Assembly: GCF_000006405.1 (NCBI RefSeq)
Contig: NW_003205208.1
Location: 1-64,000, forward strand
DNA: 64,000 nucleotides
Direction: 5' to 3'
Origin: Perkinsus marinus ATCC 50983
Taxonomy: Eukaryota > Perkinsozoa > Perkinsida > Perkinsidae
Each line of letters opens with the position of its first letter. Within the stretch, counting starts at the first letter, position 1. The notes beneath the pieces were generated by a model. That model ran no database searches and was not told the origin of the DNA. It saw nothing but the letters and a program-made list of their open reading frames with translations. Shown one piece after another: positions 44,469 through 54,915 of the stretch. A program made the position numbers and the translations under genes.

Positions 44469-45172
44469 TTACAGAGTATTGTTTCTGCTATAACATCTCT
44501 CGGCTCTGAGTTCCCATAGAGTGACACGAATGTGCGGACCGCACAGTGCGGTGTCTTCCATCCTATTTTGATACTCGCCTGCCAATGGTAGGCTGTTATT
44601 GCCATCGTCACTAGCAGCACCACCTCCACCAAAAGCACCTTTGATACAGGAGGGTTTCAAGTCTCCTAGCAGCGCAGTACCGCAGTATTGATACACTAGT
44701 ACAAAACCCTCTATGAACACCTTTAACAAATACCATATTTTTCTGAGTCTGCGCATACTTGTTGATAAGTTCTATAAGCAAGTTTTAGAAACAAATAAAA
44801 CGCAGTAAGTTCGTGATATTGTCGTGCAGTATCTTTACCTGACATACATATCACCGAAAGTACACTCTGAAATACGGACTACAATATCGTACCACTCTCT
44901 TCTTTCTTCGGACTATTTTCATGTACTTGCATACTTCCCTCTTCAGAGAAGCATACCAAATGACGAGATACGACCCTAGCGAAACGCCTACCACCATGTT
45001 CATCATCAACTATGACTGGCTGTTGCGGCAAGAAAGTAGACAGTGTTGCGGGAACACTGAAAGTTACCGACTCTCCGGTACTGCAGTCAATGCCACTCAC
45101 TTTGCGAATATTCATGCAAAAACCAAATGCAACTAACAACGTGAGGAAATGAAAGCAAAAACGAGATAACAA
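44469..45172 (-). CDS. Probable secreted protein of unknown function, spliced
   Basis: The first exon (about 44893-45172) starts MLSRFCFHFLTLLVAFGF, a good signal peptide, and continues GIDCSTGESVTFSVPATL and ARVVSRHLVCFSEEGS. A donor after ESG fits the next intron. A later exon (44469-44756) holds a hydrophobic stretch, a Gly-rich GAFGGGGAASDD and EYQNRMEDTALCG. The exact intron chain between them was not settled. No domain is recognised. The last exon contains a palindromic scar (44532-44551), which changes the frame of its final 20 or so codons relative to a site without the 14 extra bases. Confidence 0.5.
44532..44551. repeat. Palindromic scar, A = gtgcgg, in a predicted exon
   Basis: A, a, A', a, A. 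Outer bases are t and t; both spacers obey the complement rule. Confidence 0.85.
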
Positions 45173-45238
45173 CCAGTAACACTCATTGGAATAGTCTCAA
45201 AGACACTAATCTAAAAGCCACGCTATGAAAAAAAACTA

Positions 45239-45290
45239 CACGCTAGTAGCTCACTCATTGAATTCCTCTATACCGTGCTCTACTAGCGTG
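45239..45290. repeat. Inverted repeat, 11-bp arms
   Basis: cacgctagtag at 45239-45249 and its complement at 45280-45290, 30 nt apart, just upstream of the secreted-protein gene. Confidence 0.75.
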
Positions 45291-45514
45291 AAACAGACAT
45301 TCGCGTAAATCCGCTGCGTCAACCTCGAAGACTGTTACCATCGCATTTCTCATCGCGGTAGATCAGTCATCACGGATTGCACATCGCACTGCCTAACTTT
45401 GCTTGTATCGTCCGCCGCAGCTCGTCAGCTGAATCTTGCCAGGCACTCCTCTGCTGACTACACTGCCACACCCTCGCCTATGTCATCGAAGATTGGAAAA
45501 GGTGAACGGTTCAC

Positions 45515-46243
45515 NNNNNNNNNNNNNNNNNNNNNNNNNNNNNNNNNNNNNNNNNNNNNNNNNNNNNNNNNNNNNNNNNNNNNNNNNNNNNNNNNNNNNN
45601 NNNNNNNNNNNNNNNNNNNNNNNNNNNNNNNNNNNNNNNNNNNNNNNNNNNNNNNNNNNNNNNNNNNNNNNNNNNNNNNNNNNNNNNNNNNNNNNNNNNN
45701 NNNNNNNNNNNNNNNNNNNNNNNNNNNNNNNNNNNNNNNNNNNNNNNNNNNNNNNNNNNNNNNNNNNNNNNNNNNNNNNNNNNNNNNNNNNNNNNNNNNN
45801 NNNNNNNNNNNNNNNNNNNNNNNNNNNNNNNNNNNNNNNNNNNNNNNNNNNNNNNNNNNNNNNNNNNNNNNNNNNNNNNNNNNNNNNNNNNNNNNNNNNN
45901 NNNNNNNNNNNNNNNNNNNNNNNNNNNNNNNNNNNNNNNNNNNNNNNNNNNNNNNNNNNNNNNNNNNNNNNNNNNNNNNNNNNNNNNNNNNNNNNNNNNN
46001 NNNNNNNNNNNNNNNNNNNNNNNNNNNNNNNNNNNNNNNNNNNNNNNNNNNNNNNNNNNNNNNNNNNNNNNNNNNNNNNNNNNNNNNNNNNNNNNNNNNN
46101 NNNNNNNNNNNNNNNNNNNNNNNNNNNNNNNNNNNNNNNNNNNNNNNNNNNNNNNNNNNNNNNNNNNNNNNNNNNNNNNNNNNNNNNNNNNNNNNNNNNN
46201 NNNNNNNNNNNNNNNNNNNNNNNNNNNNNNNNNNNNNNNNNNN
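45515..46243. other. Assembly gap (729 N)
   Basis: Unknown bases; open frames that cross it are artefacts. Confidence 0.99.
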
Positions 46244-46554
46244 AAATGATCTAATTTGTGCATGGACTAGGAGAATCCTCCAGACAGAGCTGTTAGAAAG
46301 GACCGTGCGGAATGGGTCACCTTCTCTGCAATGAACTCCGGCCGATCAAAGCCTCGATCATATCATCCCTGAAGAAAAATGCGCGCACTACGTCTCGAAC
46401 CCACGTCTATTCATGCTCGAGGATCAGCCGTACCGATCATCTGCCGCCTCCACTGGAGTAACTCCGCCAGGATCAGCCGCTTTCACAGATGCGCCACAAT
46501 ACACCAGAAGAGAGACCTATACACCAGTACCGACAAGATCCTCACCAGTGCACT

Positions 46555-47277
46555 TTACCAGCCTGCAGTTGCCTGTTCGGACGGCTGCCACCAAACACGT
46601 GTGTCCGAGGGGTGTTTTATTCGATTCGATAAATACACTACCATGCAAGCTCGCATTATTGGGAACTCCTGAGAATCTTGATGTTGACCATGCAAGATAC
46701 GGAGTAGGTTAGCTAGTGGCACTATCTCACTTTTCAATGCCAGAGCCAGCAATGTCGCAACATTATCTGTGATCCCCAACACACAAGCCAGGAACAACGG
46801 CGTATACCCCCCTCTCGTTGTCCGGCACAACAGACTAGCACCATGACGTACCAACAACTGCCAGGTGAGAATCGTCTTCCGCGAGTGAGTACGAATTCAC
46901 CTTTATGCACTCCGCCGCTCCCTCGCACATAGCAGCATGATGCAGCGGAGCGAATCCACCTTTTCTATCGATGCTACTGCCGTCAGCGCCGGACTCCAAA
47001 AGCATCGATAACATCCGAGGATCGTTATTCCACACCGAGAGGAGGACCGGTGAGGCTTTGAGGGAATTCAATTTACTCAAAGGCCGTCCCTCTGACACCA
47101 TGGACCTACGAAAAACCAATGGGTGCGGGGTTCGAACCATGCCCCTTCAGCTTACCGAACAATGTCATCATCTCCTCGAGCAACTGCCCTATACAATTCA
47201 AACAATGCATCAATCTCGGGGCTTGCTGGCGGCGGATCGACAGGAGGATTTAATCCCAACTGCGATAGCTCCTCCAT
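46555..47277 (-). CDS. Ankyrin-repeat protein, at least 3 exons
   Basis: A protein-binding scaffold of unknown partner. Exons by frame: 47157-47277 (MEELSQLGLNPPVDPPPASP, then EIDALFELYRAVARGDDDIV), 46901-47105 and 46857 downward. Introns are 51 and 43 nt. Ankyrin units are clear: ASPVLLSVWNNDPRMLSMLL, ESGADGSSIDRKGGFAPLHH, then LLVRHGASLLCR and GGYTPLFLACVLGITDNVAT. The frame stays open to 46555, but the final part no longer looks like ankyrin and may be intron read-through, so the C-terminus is uncertain. The N-terminal residues before the first unit are Pro-rich. Confidence 0.75.
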
Positions 47278-47609
47278 GCGAACTCTTTGATACCGCTCAC
47301 TACCTCGTCCATCTCAGGAAACTTCTCGTTATGTGCGAACGACGATGCTTGTCGGATCATAACGAGAAAAAAAAACTTCGCTCCGCTCAACTCTATCCCA
47401 ACACAAAACCATCTTCTCTAGCAAGCAATGGCAACCTCAGTCGTGCGCTCGTTGAGAGCGCCTCGCAGCTCCTTCGCATCGTCAAGAGCCTATCGACAAC
47501 ATATTAACGCCGAGTCAGCCTTCAGCACTGACCGCACAGCAACACTTCCATCGCAGGGGTCGTCTCAACATGAGGTTGCTCACTTTTATTATGAATGCAT
47601 GCAGGCATT

Positions 47610-47654
47610 CACAGGAATACCACTCTCAAGACTCTTGAGAGTGGTATTCCTGTG
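47610..47654. repeat. Perfect palindrome, 22-bp arms around one base
   Basis: 45 nt in all with no mismatch; the centre is a single c at 47632. It is the longest perfect hairpin seen in the window. Confidence 0.95.
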
Positions 47655-47660
47655 CATGCT

Positions 47661-47683
47661 AACAGTCTTGAGTCAAGACTGTT
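47661..47683. repeat. Perfect palindrome, 11-bp arms around one base
   Basis: aacagtcttga, g, then its complement, six bases after the 45-nt palindrome. Both share a tcttgag core. Confidence 0.92.
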
Positions 47684-47846
47684 ATCGGCACGAACTACCG
47701 AAACTTACTCAAGATTCACTTCCAAAAACTATCACTGCGCGCAGGCGACTGCTTCCTCTGAAATTAGTCTAATAGCCGTACTCTCTGGGAAGTAGCTATT
47801 CCCGAATGTCCAACGCAAAGCATCGAAAACACCGACACCAGAGCGA

Positions 47847-48529
47847 TTAAGTCGCATGAACATATCCAACAGACGCACTCCGCAACATCCTCATCGCAGC
47901 CTTCTGACGATCCGCCGCGACCGGCATCATCGGGTAGACTCCAAGACGATCAGACAGTCTTCTCTTTCCATCGTCGAGCCCAAGTTGACACTCGCGAATA
48001 ACATCTAAACGCTCAGCAACTTCCCCTCCCGTTCCGCCGTAGTAGATCTCCTCCACTGCTCGCCACTGATCATCATCATCATCGATCCGCTGGTTCGAAG
48101 GACAAAGGTTCGTTTCTGATAGACTCTTCTTGCGACGGCTACGCACGCCCGCTCGAAGAGGTCGAGTTTGAGACTTATGCACGGTGTAGTTCAGATGAGT
48201 TCCATCACTGCTATCTTCCTTGCAGACTTCAGAAGCTTTCTGATCGATATAGTCGAATAATCTGAAAATTTCTAGCGGAGCGATGCGAAAAAATCTCATT
48301 ACCTCCTCCAAAGAACCTCCCTTTGCCAGCTATCACTCTTACAAATTTTCACTATGAACTTTTCCTTTTGCTGCTTCTCTGCTGATACCGCCTCAGAAGG
48401 TGACCACGGTGTAGGAGCAGTCGTTGTCATTTTCCTATTTTTCAAGAAATGATTTTCGATGACGTACTCTTCCTTACTCATTTCTAACGTCTTCATGTGC
48501 CTCTCCTCGCCTTTGAAACGGATGGGCAA
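47847..48529 (-). CDS. Hypothetical protein, two exons
   Basis: Exons 48303-48529 and 47847-48261, joined across a 41-nt GT-AG intron in which the split codon is restored (R at the junction). The protein of about 213 residues starts MPIRFKGEERHMKTLEMSKE. It has a charged N-terminal half, the junction text EVLWRRLFDYIDQKASEVC, a basic patch GVRSRRKKSLSETN, an acidic run QRIDDDDDQWRAVEE and ends SASVGYVHAT. A later start (MSKEEYVIENHF) is possible. No family is recognised. The clean splice with long open frames on both sides supports a real gene. Confidence 0.6.
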
Positions 48530-48581
48530 CCGAAAGGACCCTCTCTCGATTCCGAGAAAAAATAAAGTCCAAACCTGATGA

Positions 48582-48824
48582 TCACTGTGTCACCGCATGT
48601 GTCCCCACGATGTTACCCTGGCTTTCCTCTCGAACTTTCCTCCGAATCAACTTTTCCGCTTTCTGCTGACCCTTTTTCCGGCGGCTAGCCAAGCACACCT
48701 CCCGACGTATCTTGGCCGAAGCCTTCAGTTGGAGTTTCGCCAAGACCTTCCGAACAATACATTCACACCGAGAGGGACCACATTGACGACAAATCTTCCG
48801 GATGCGCATGCCCATCATCAGCAA
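48582..48824 (-). CDS. Hypothetical basic protein fragment
   Basis: 80 codons, MLMMGMRIRKICRQCG, then KVLAKLQLKASAKIRREV and a Lys/Arg-rich tail. It may be one exon of a larger gene. No family is recognised, and chance cannot be excluded. Confidence 0.2.
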   Translation of the reverse strand: MLMMGMRIRKICRQCGPSRCECIVRKVLAKLQLKASAKIRREVCLASRRKKGQQKAEKLIRRKVREESQGNIVGTHAVTQ

Positions 48825-49420
48825 CCCTCCCCTGAGCGCTCTGTTCTACTACACAGATCTTCTATAACAGCCACTGACCTTATGTAGCTTAGCTGGTGGA
48901 AAACTTTATTAAACATTATGGAAAACTTCGTCACCTTCGCACTGTAGTGGAGCTGATACTACATACCATCGTTCCGCCCGTTCCTCTCCGGGGGTCCGAT
49001 TATTCGTTTGACGGGTTAAGATGAGTGGACGTCTCACGCAAGTGACTTATGTCAGACGTGCATGAAATATTATATAGGTTTACTACACCTTCACAGACTC
49101 TCTCTATATTAGTCCCCCGTTCGACTCCACCCTCACCTCAAGGGCACCTCCATCAGCTGGTGCCTCAGCCAATATAGTGGAAATGCTCTGCAACGGTCCT
49201 TGGCGCAAGTCGCCGCTTCCTGGCGTTGGTGTTATCGCTCTGAAATCAGCTGAGTGAATCCATCGAGAAATCAACCTTACACTCTTCTTTCCTTCTTGTC
49301 GACTTTTCGAAACTCTAAAGGTTGACTCTCATCCTCCTCAGCCATTCGCCGTGAACTACTTGGGGTATGCGGAACTCGAATAGTCGGCAGTTTTTTCAGC
49401 GAGGAAATGCGATGAACCTT
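48825..49420. other. Spacer, no gene seen
   Basis: No feature is recognised on either strand. Confidence 0.4.
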
Positions 49421-49666
49421 TTATAATTTGCATCCAACCAAAGTCCACCTAAGTAACCTCACAGATTTCCCCTCGAACTCTTCAGCCAGGCATCTCAAAG
49501 TCTTCCCCCACGCTGCCTGCCGTCGACGGTACTCACTGTCCTCTACACTCTCTCTCAGCAATCGCCATGACGCCTGTTGGCGCAACCAAAACTCCGGGCA
49601 AGATTCACTCTTGCTATCTCGCAATAGAGTTGTCATTTCCAACAACAAGCTAAAAGAAGGAAGCAA
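49421..49666 (-). CDS. Hypothetical protein exon
   Basis: 81 codons with protein-like text: FWLRQQASWRLLRESVED and RRRQAAWGKTLRCLAEEF. Probably a terminal exon, since it ends in a stop at 49421. Upstream exons were not identified and no family is recognised. Confidence 0.3.
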   Translation of the reverse strand: MLPSFSLLLEMTTLLRDSKSESCPEFWLRQQASWRLLRESVEDSEYRRRQAAWGKTLRCLAEEFEGKSVRLLRWTLVGCKL

Positions 49667-50120
49667 CTACCATGTCGTTCCAAATGATGTCTTTAAAGTT
49701 AACTTCATCAAAATCAACATAGTGCTATTCAAAAGCGTCTCTAGGAAGATGAACTCAAACGCACTGCTCTGCATAACGGTTCGGCTTTTCAAGATGTTCT
49801 ATATTACAAACCACTCTAACCCTACACGCTACGACTACAACGACCACACGAAGATCATCATCCCTCCTCCACCAACGGTGCCTCTCTAAGGGTAGCTGGA
49901 TCGACTCAAGTCCATAACAATCACCTCAACCCGTTCGAGTCACAACTTTAGCTCCAAAAGTATGCATAGTTTCAACCTACTCGTAGCTGCTATGGACATT
50001 TGACAGGTCTTTCAAACCCCCAGCAATAGTACCAGAACCAACACTAAGCTTTACCGAGCATATAACAGACCCTTATGATTATAGCAAGATCGTCAAGGCC
50101 CAGGAGGAGGAGGAGGCGGG

Positions 50121-50496
50121 TCAGTGTCCATATTCACACTCTTCACACTGTCGTACCAAATAGTCCATCTGAATTACATGCCGCAGGTATACCACAAATT
50201 GGTCGGAAGAAAACCAACACGATGATCCGAATTTGGATGGTATACCATAAACCACAGGAAATATGGACACTTCATCCTCCCCAGATGCTACCCCTGCGAA
50301 ATCATTCGATTGTCGAGCTCGTTGTAACAATACCACTCCCCGCGCTAATCCTGCCTATCCCTACCTGCCCTTCAACGACTCCTTCGGGATTTCTCCCATC
50401 CCCATTTGATAGTGACAGAAAACCACCCCATGCTTCAGCCAGTTCTACCATGACACGAGTACGCCCAGTATGGGAACATATTATTGCTTTCCTCAA
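50121..50496 (-). CDS. Hypothetical protein, two overlapping frames
   Basis: One frame (50302-50496) reads RTRVMVELAEAWGGFLSLSN; the next (50121-50336) reads GEDEVSIFPVVYGIPSKFGS and DQFVVYLRHVIQMDYL. A short intron could join them near 50310-50340. No family is recognised. Confidence 0.3.
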
Positions 50497-50613
50497 ATGA
50501 GCTCGTAAGTTTTCTCGGTAGAATTACGGTAGAAATGTACAGGTGAAAATTTCCTCAGAGTCTCCATATTGTCACCAATACATGTAGCTGACCATGTGCA
50601 TATCAGCGTAGGA
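50489..50613 (+). repeat. R1 repeat copy 1
   Basis: Shows the R1 order: gagctcgtaagttttctc, aaatgtac, aaaatttcctcag, ccatattgtcaccaa and acatgtagctgaccatgtg. Confidence 0.8.
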
Positions 50614-50628
50614 ATATACTTTGGAATT

Positions 50629-50785
50629 CCTCAGCTGAGCTCGTAAGTTTTCTCACAACATTACGAAGATTCACACATGATTTTGGGGTAAAAATGTACA
50701 AAAATCAACGAAAATTTCCGAAATTTTTTTCGCAATTTTCATACTGCTACCAACACAAGTAGTCAACCGTGAGCAAAAATTTCCA
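50629..50785 (+). repeat. R1 repeat copy 2
   Basis: Starts tcctcagctgagctcgtaag and has the aaaatgtacaaaaatcaacg core; its last part (caagtagtcaaccgtgagc) is diverged. Confidence 0.8.
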
Positions 50786-51064
50786 AACTGATTAGGCCAC
50801 GTCTCGAAGTCATACCGCACCTTCCCAAACTTAGTCGTCCTCAAGTTGATCCCCATCGTTTCACACAATCGCGACAACAACCGCACACTACCCGAAGCAT
50901 CGGCTCGTATATTACCATCTAAATTATGACCATTATAATTTTACATCGTCTTTCAGATCCACCATGTCGAAGTTGGACAACTCTGTATATGCAAACCAGG
51001 GATGATACAAAGCTCGGCATTCGGGTGAGTTGGAATTCAAAATTTCCCATTCTCCGAATACACT

Positions 51065-51190
51065 GGAGTTTCAACCTAGTGATATGAGGAATACGAGTGG
51101 AAAATATATTTCACGACTACTGCATATCACCGCGAATTTCGAGTTTTTCACAGAGTATTACCCCACTTCACATAAAACAGGTGAAACTCC
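51065..51190 (+). repeat. M1 MITE-like copy B
   Basis: Same order as copy A at 52941: ggagtttca-cctagtgatatg, atttcacgactactgcatat, cacagagtattaccccactt, ending ggtgaaactcc. The ends are inverted repeats with one mismatch. Confidence 0.8.
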
Positions 51191-51950
51191 TCTAGAATCA
51201 TCACGCTGAAGCTCGCCGTAAATGCAAACCGGGTTGATCTCACCAGAAGGAACTCAAAACCCGGCATTTCGCTGAGTTGAAATTTCAAAAATTCGCTTCG
51301 AATAAAATAGAGAAAAATGACCCGCACTCACTCGGTGTTATTTTCAAATCCTTGGAAGTCCCCAAAATGTCATCAAACACTCGTCCCGGATCTTTCGCAA
51401 TACTAGACCGACGCGAGTCCACATTTATACCTCTCTCAATAGGAAGCTCCTGTCCGCATACTCCAGTCCAACAACTTCATTTTCGCTCTACTTCAATCCA
51501 TTCCCGATCGATCCTCCTAGGCACATCATATCCTATCTCCCCGTTGCTTGGTGCCGTGTCACCGCGATCAAAGTGAACTCGATTTATCGTTTCTAACCAC
51601 TCCCAAGCCGACTCCTCGACTGTCTTCCCAGCTGAAGACTAAAACCAGGGTTGTCAAAACTGGAAATTCAGAAAATTCCAACACAAAAATCAACGTGAGG
51701 AATTGAATTTCCGTCGTAGCGCGACGGAGCGGAGCAGTTTTTTTTCCGACAATGAAATTAATTTCACTGAAATTTCAATGTCAATTTCAAATTTCAGAAA
51801 GGGCGTTTCGGTTTCCGTCCTTGTTCCCACCCTAGTGATGTAGTAGTTGTGCAGATGCTCCTTGAGATGGTCCGGTATTTCTGGTCTGTGAGTTGACCAC
51901 CAACGATCTACTGCCAGCTGGGTTACAGACATAGGAAGAAAGCACTAGTG
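51191..51950. other. Non-coding stretch between repeats
   Basis: AT-rich, with no supported gene. A remnant of the M1/R1-type intergenic background is likely. Confidence 0.4.
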
Positions 51951-52088
51951 GAGGAAAATATGGGGAAAACACAAAATTCTGGGGAAATTTCGGGAAATTA
52001 TTGTTGTTTCTGTACATTTCTATCCGAATTCCTATGGAATTTATGCAATGGGGAAATTCCTGAGCTCAGGAAAGCGAACATATAGTTC
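51951..52088 (-). repeat. R1 repeat copy 3 (inverted)
   Basis: Reads in the opposite orientation: ggaaattattgttgtttctg, tacatttctatccgaatt, cctgagctcaggaaagcgaa and catatagttcgaac. Confidence 0.8.
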
Positions 52089-52151
52089 GAACACGACGAT
52101 GAATAAAATAACAATAACATCCAAAAACATCATTACATCAAGGCATGTCAC

Positions 52152-52619
52152 TCAGAGCGGTATGGGGATGAATATATGTTTACCACCGACTTTTCCTATT
52201 AAAATTTCAGCTCTCGGCTTTCCATTTCCATCATCACTCAACATAGCCTTAAAATGCCTTTCAAGGTAGATATCCCCAGCAACGTGATTGACGAAGTCTT
52301 CAAATTTTCTGCTATCCTTTTTAACCGGATGAAACTCCAAAAATTCTCCCGATTCGTCCTCTCGCTTCACCGCGTGTAACCATGGGCTTTCGTACTTCAC
52401 CTTCGGCGCTTCAACTCTCTTCCCCGTCTCTATTTTGAAGCTCGCTATCACCAATCCGGTAGCATCGTCCCTCTCGAACCTCACCGAAGCAGAAGCGACC
52501 CTTTCTTTCTTCTTGAGTTTCACCTTGAACTTCCTACCCGAAATTTTGCGGAAAAATTTATTATCGAGTGGCTTTGAGGCTGCGAGGATGGGAAACAGGA
52601 GAGCGACGAGAAAATGCAT
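52152..52619 (-). CDS. Small secreted protein, unknown function
   Basis: 155 aa from the Met at 52619 (MHFLVALLFPILAASKPLDN), a clear signal peptide with likely cleavage after AAS; an upstream Met at 52634 adds five residues. The mature part is rich in Lys and Glu (KFKVKLKKKERVASASVRFE), with a beta-rich look, and ends GKVGGKHIFIPIPL. A single exon without breaks. No domain is recognised. It resembles the small secreted proteins common in parasitic protists. The fragment at 53.2 kb may be a distant relative. Confidence 0.65.
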   Translation of the reverse strand: MHFLVALLFPILAASKPLDNKFFRKISGRKFKVKLKKKERVASASVRFERDDATGLVIASFKIETGKRVEAPKVKYESPWLHAVKREDESGEFLEFHPVKKDSRKFEDFVNHVAGDIYLERHFKAMLSDDGNGKPRAEILIGKVGGKHIFIPIPL

Positions 52620-52739
52620 GTTTGAAAACACCACTGAAAAATTGTATCACAGTCGCTTGACAACGTCAACATATCCCTATACATACTTTTCGACAGTGGA
52701 TGACGAAGCGTTGTCAATCGATTTTTATTACTATTATCA

Positions 52740-52866
52740 ATGAGTTTCACCACCCGTTTTACGTGAAGTGGCGTAAAACTCGGTGAAAAACGCGATATTC
52801 GCGGCCTGTAGTAGTCGTAAAATATGTTATACACTATTTTTTTCCATATCACGGGTGAAACTCTCA
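52740..52866 (-). repeat. M1 MITE-like copy C (inverted)
   Basis: Opposite orientation: starts tgagtttcaccacccgtttt, has acgtgaagtgg and gtagtagtcgtaaaatatg, and ends ccatatcacgggtgaaactc. Diverged from copies A and B. Confidence 0.75.
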
Positions 52867-52940
52867 CTAATAAACTCTCCTTGATCAACAAGATATATTG
52901 GAAAAGGTGATTCGCATTACGGTTCGCTTCGCACTGTATA

Positions 52941-53070
52941 TTGGAGTTTCACCCTAGTGATATGGAAAACACCAGTGAAAAACATATTTCACGACTACTG
53001 CATATCAGCGCGAATATCGGGGTTTTCACAGAGTATTACCCCACTTCACGTAAACCGGGTGAAACTCCAA
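52941..53070 (+). repeat. M1 MITE-like copy A with 14-bp terminal inverted repeats
   Basis: 130 bp. The ends ttggagtttcaccc (52941-52954) and gggtgaaactccaa (53057-53070) are perfect inverted repeats. There is no coding capacity. It is the best-preserved copy and carries the intact 8-mer accctagt (52951-52958), which is scarred in copy D at 61.2 kb. No target duplication is evident. Confidence 0.85.
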
Positions 53071-53198
53071 TGCGTCCAGATAGTACACAACTTCACATAT
53101 AAACAATACTAAACAGGTTTAGAAAATTTATATAAGTCTACTGCCCTTTCACATTTACTAAAATTACTCATCATTCGATCGGAAAATGAATGAACTCC

Positions 53199-53730
53199 TC
53201 AGGCACAGTTCATATCAGTATTAGATTCCGCATACCTCCAAAACAATTCTCCATCTACTACATCAAAGTCGAGAAATTCTAATACCAATTTCCCTCCCTT
53301 ATCGTCAGAGCATACAGTACGCGTGACCGGTATAAATTTTTTCCCGAGATTTATTCAGGTAGAAGAGCCAAATACAAAATGATGAAAGGTGACACCAAAC
53401 GGTGACACCATCTCAGATTGCACCTACTGTAAATACTTTTCGAATCGGCTACGCCCATCAGCGGTCTGTTATTATCATTCTAGTGGATCAGGAAACATCA
53501 AGATTCCCGGGGGGAGACTCACTTTGAATTTTCCATGTATGGCTAAGAACACATTCTTCAGTCAGTTTCTGATGTAAATGTCGTCGTCACATTAGGAACG
53601 TCTTTCCCATTGTTATCCAACCCTGGAGAACCTCTCAAAGCTAGAGTACCATGCAAAGCGAATACCACGAATAACAACTCAAAACTCCTCCAGTAATGAC
53701 ACCAATTGCTATCATGTATCACCATCACTG
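53199..53730 (-). CDS. Possible small secreted protein, spliced, exons unsettled
   Basis: A leading segment (about 53565-53710) reads ELLFVVFALHGTLALRGSPG and looks like a signal peptide. A final segment ending at about 53199 reads GKKFIPVTRTVCSDDKGGKL and VLEFLDFDVVDGELFWRYAE. The splice sites between them could not be fixed. The style resembles the secreted protein at 52152. Whether this is an intact gene is open. Confidence 0.35.
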
Positions 53731-54539
53731 TCCAGACAGCTTCCCATCCACTTACAGCCTGGCGGGTTTCTACCCTGACACGTCGTGGAGTTCTTCAATC
53801 TCCCCATTGAATAATGCCGTAAAAACGAGCCGTACGCCCCCGGGCCAAGATCGCTCTTCACTAGTCCAGCAACTCCCCTCGGGGCATGTCCGAACGACCG
53901 ACCAGCCTTCATATTCAGTGTACTGCCAGGACCGAGTAACGACGGCTCCGTAGTTTCCTTTCTCCTCTTCATCAAACCATCTCGGCCAATGACGGCCACC
54001 TTCCTCGTGATGGGCGGTAGGACATTCCTATACGTGACCGGACTCGGTGACTCCTCAGGTGAAGTCACCCCACCCCTTTCCTCCCTACCCCAGACACCAT
54101 GAACAGTCCGATCGGTAGCCTTTGGGGTGTATGCGCACGGCCCTGGCGATCGACTCAAATCTCGTGGGAATCGCTTACCACCGCTCGGGCATCCTTGCGG
54201 TCGTTTTGGTGAGATATTCAACGCACTAGGAAGATTATAACTGCCAGGGGCTACTCTCACATTGAAACGAGTGGTATCAAACGCACTTCCACGCGGGTTG
54301 CGATTTTGCATGCTCCATCGTGGACCGCGATAGCACCCAGTCTCGGGATAGTAAGCATTAGGAGCTGGCGACTCGGCAGGCTTCGGACTGTACCCAAACC
54401 TGAGGTTACGCTTCCTTCTTGGACGAGAAGATTCCACGGTCGAAGTGCTCGAGTCAATTGATGAACTCAATGGCAGCACCGAAGAGCTCTGTCGTCGTAG
54501 TGAGTGGGAAGAGGATCTCTCCGACATGATAAGTGACAT
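53712..54539 (-). CDS. Sperm-tail PG-rich-repeat (STPG/SHIPPO-type) protein
   Basis: 275 aa, single exon. After a Ser-rich, basic N-terminus (residues 1-55) come about six PG-rich repeats at intervals of 25-40 residues: SPAPNAYYP, APGSYNLP, SPGPCAYTP, SPSPVTYRN, LGPGSTLN and LGPGAYGSF. Such repeats occur in proteins of flagellar and other stable microtubules, often as microtubule-associated or inner proteins. That fits an organism with flagellated stages. The start at 54539 (MSLIMSERSSSH) could instead be the Met four codons later. Repeat identification is firm; the cellular role is inferred from the family. Confidence 0.8.
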   Translation of the reverse strand: MSLIMSERSSSHSLRRQSSSVLPLSSSIDSSTSTVESSRPRRKRNLRFGYSPKPAESPAPNAYYPETGCYRGPRWSMQNRNPRGSAFDTTRFNVRVAPGSYNLPSALNISPKRPQGCPSGGKRFPRDLSRSPGPCAYTPKATDRTVHGVWGREERGGVTSPEESPSPVTYRNVLPPITRKVAVIGRDGLMKRRKETTEPSLLGPGSTLNMKAGRSFGHAPRGVAGLVKSDLGPGAYGSFLRHYSMGRLKNSTTCQGRNPPGCKWMGSCLDSDGDT

Positions 54540-54584
54540 GGTCGAGACCTAAACAGGAGGACAACTGAGCAGTTTGGAAACGTA

Positions 54585-54720
54585 ATGGTGATAATACAGA
54601 AAATCTTATGGAAACTCTCATTGGTTTTCGTACACTTCTACCCTAATTTGCACATAAACTCTTATAACTATCGAGGAAACTCGTTGACTCGGCTGAGGAA
54701 AGCAAATACCTATTCCAACA
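54585..54720 (-). repeat. R1 repeat copy 4 (inverted)
   Basis: ggaaactctcattggttttc, gtacacttctaccctaattt, gactcggctgaggaaagcaa. Inverted and somewhat diverged. Confidence 0.75.
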
Positions 54721-54809
54721 CTGTCACCAAGCAGTCGGACACACCTAAAGTCCGACGACGGCGGGACCCAACGACACAGTTGAGACCCCAAGCCGAGATA
54801 GTCATTACT

Positions 54810-54915
54810 GATCTGTATGCACATGTATATGGAAATCTTAGGGAAATTCTCATTGGTTTTTGTACACTTCTACACTAATTCGTATGCAAACGTGAACATA
54901 CATTTCAACACTCTA
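54810..54915 (-). repeat. R1 repeat copy 5 (inverted, shorter)
   Basis: tatgcacatg, ggaaattctcattggttttt, gtacacttctacactaattc. It lies about 90 bp from copy 4 in the same orientation. Confidence 0.75.

Larger units (their letters stand above)
47278..47846. other. Spacer holding a long double palindrome
   Basis: No gene is supported on either strand. The notable content is the pair of perfect palindromes at 47610-47654 and 47661-47683. Confidence 0.5.

Noticed and set aside
47120-47150. tRNA-like T-arm (ggttcgaacc) in the spacer of the ankyrin gene
   Set aside because: No acceptor, D or anticodon arm can be folded around it on either strand; it lies in an intron of the ankyrin gene.
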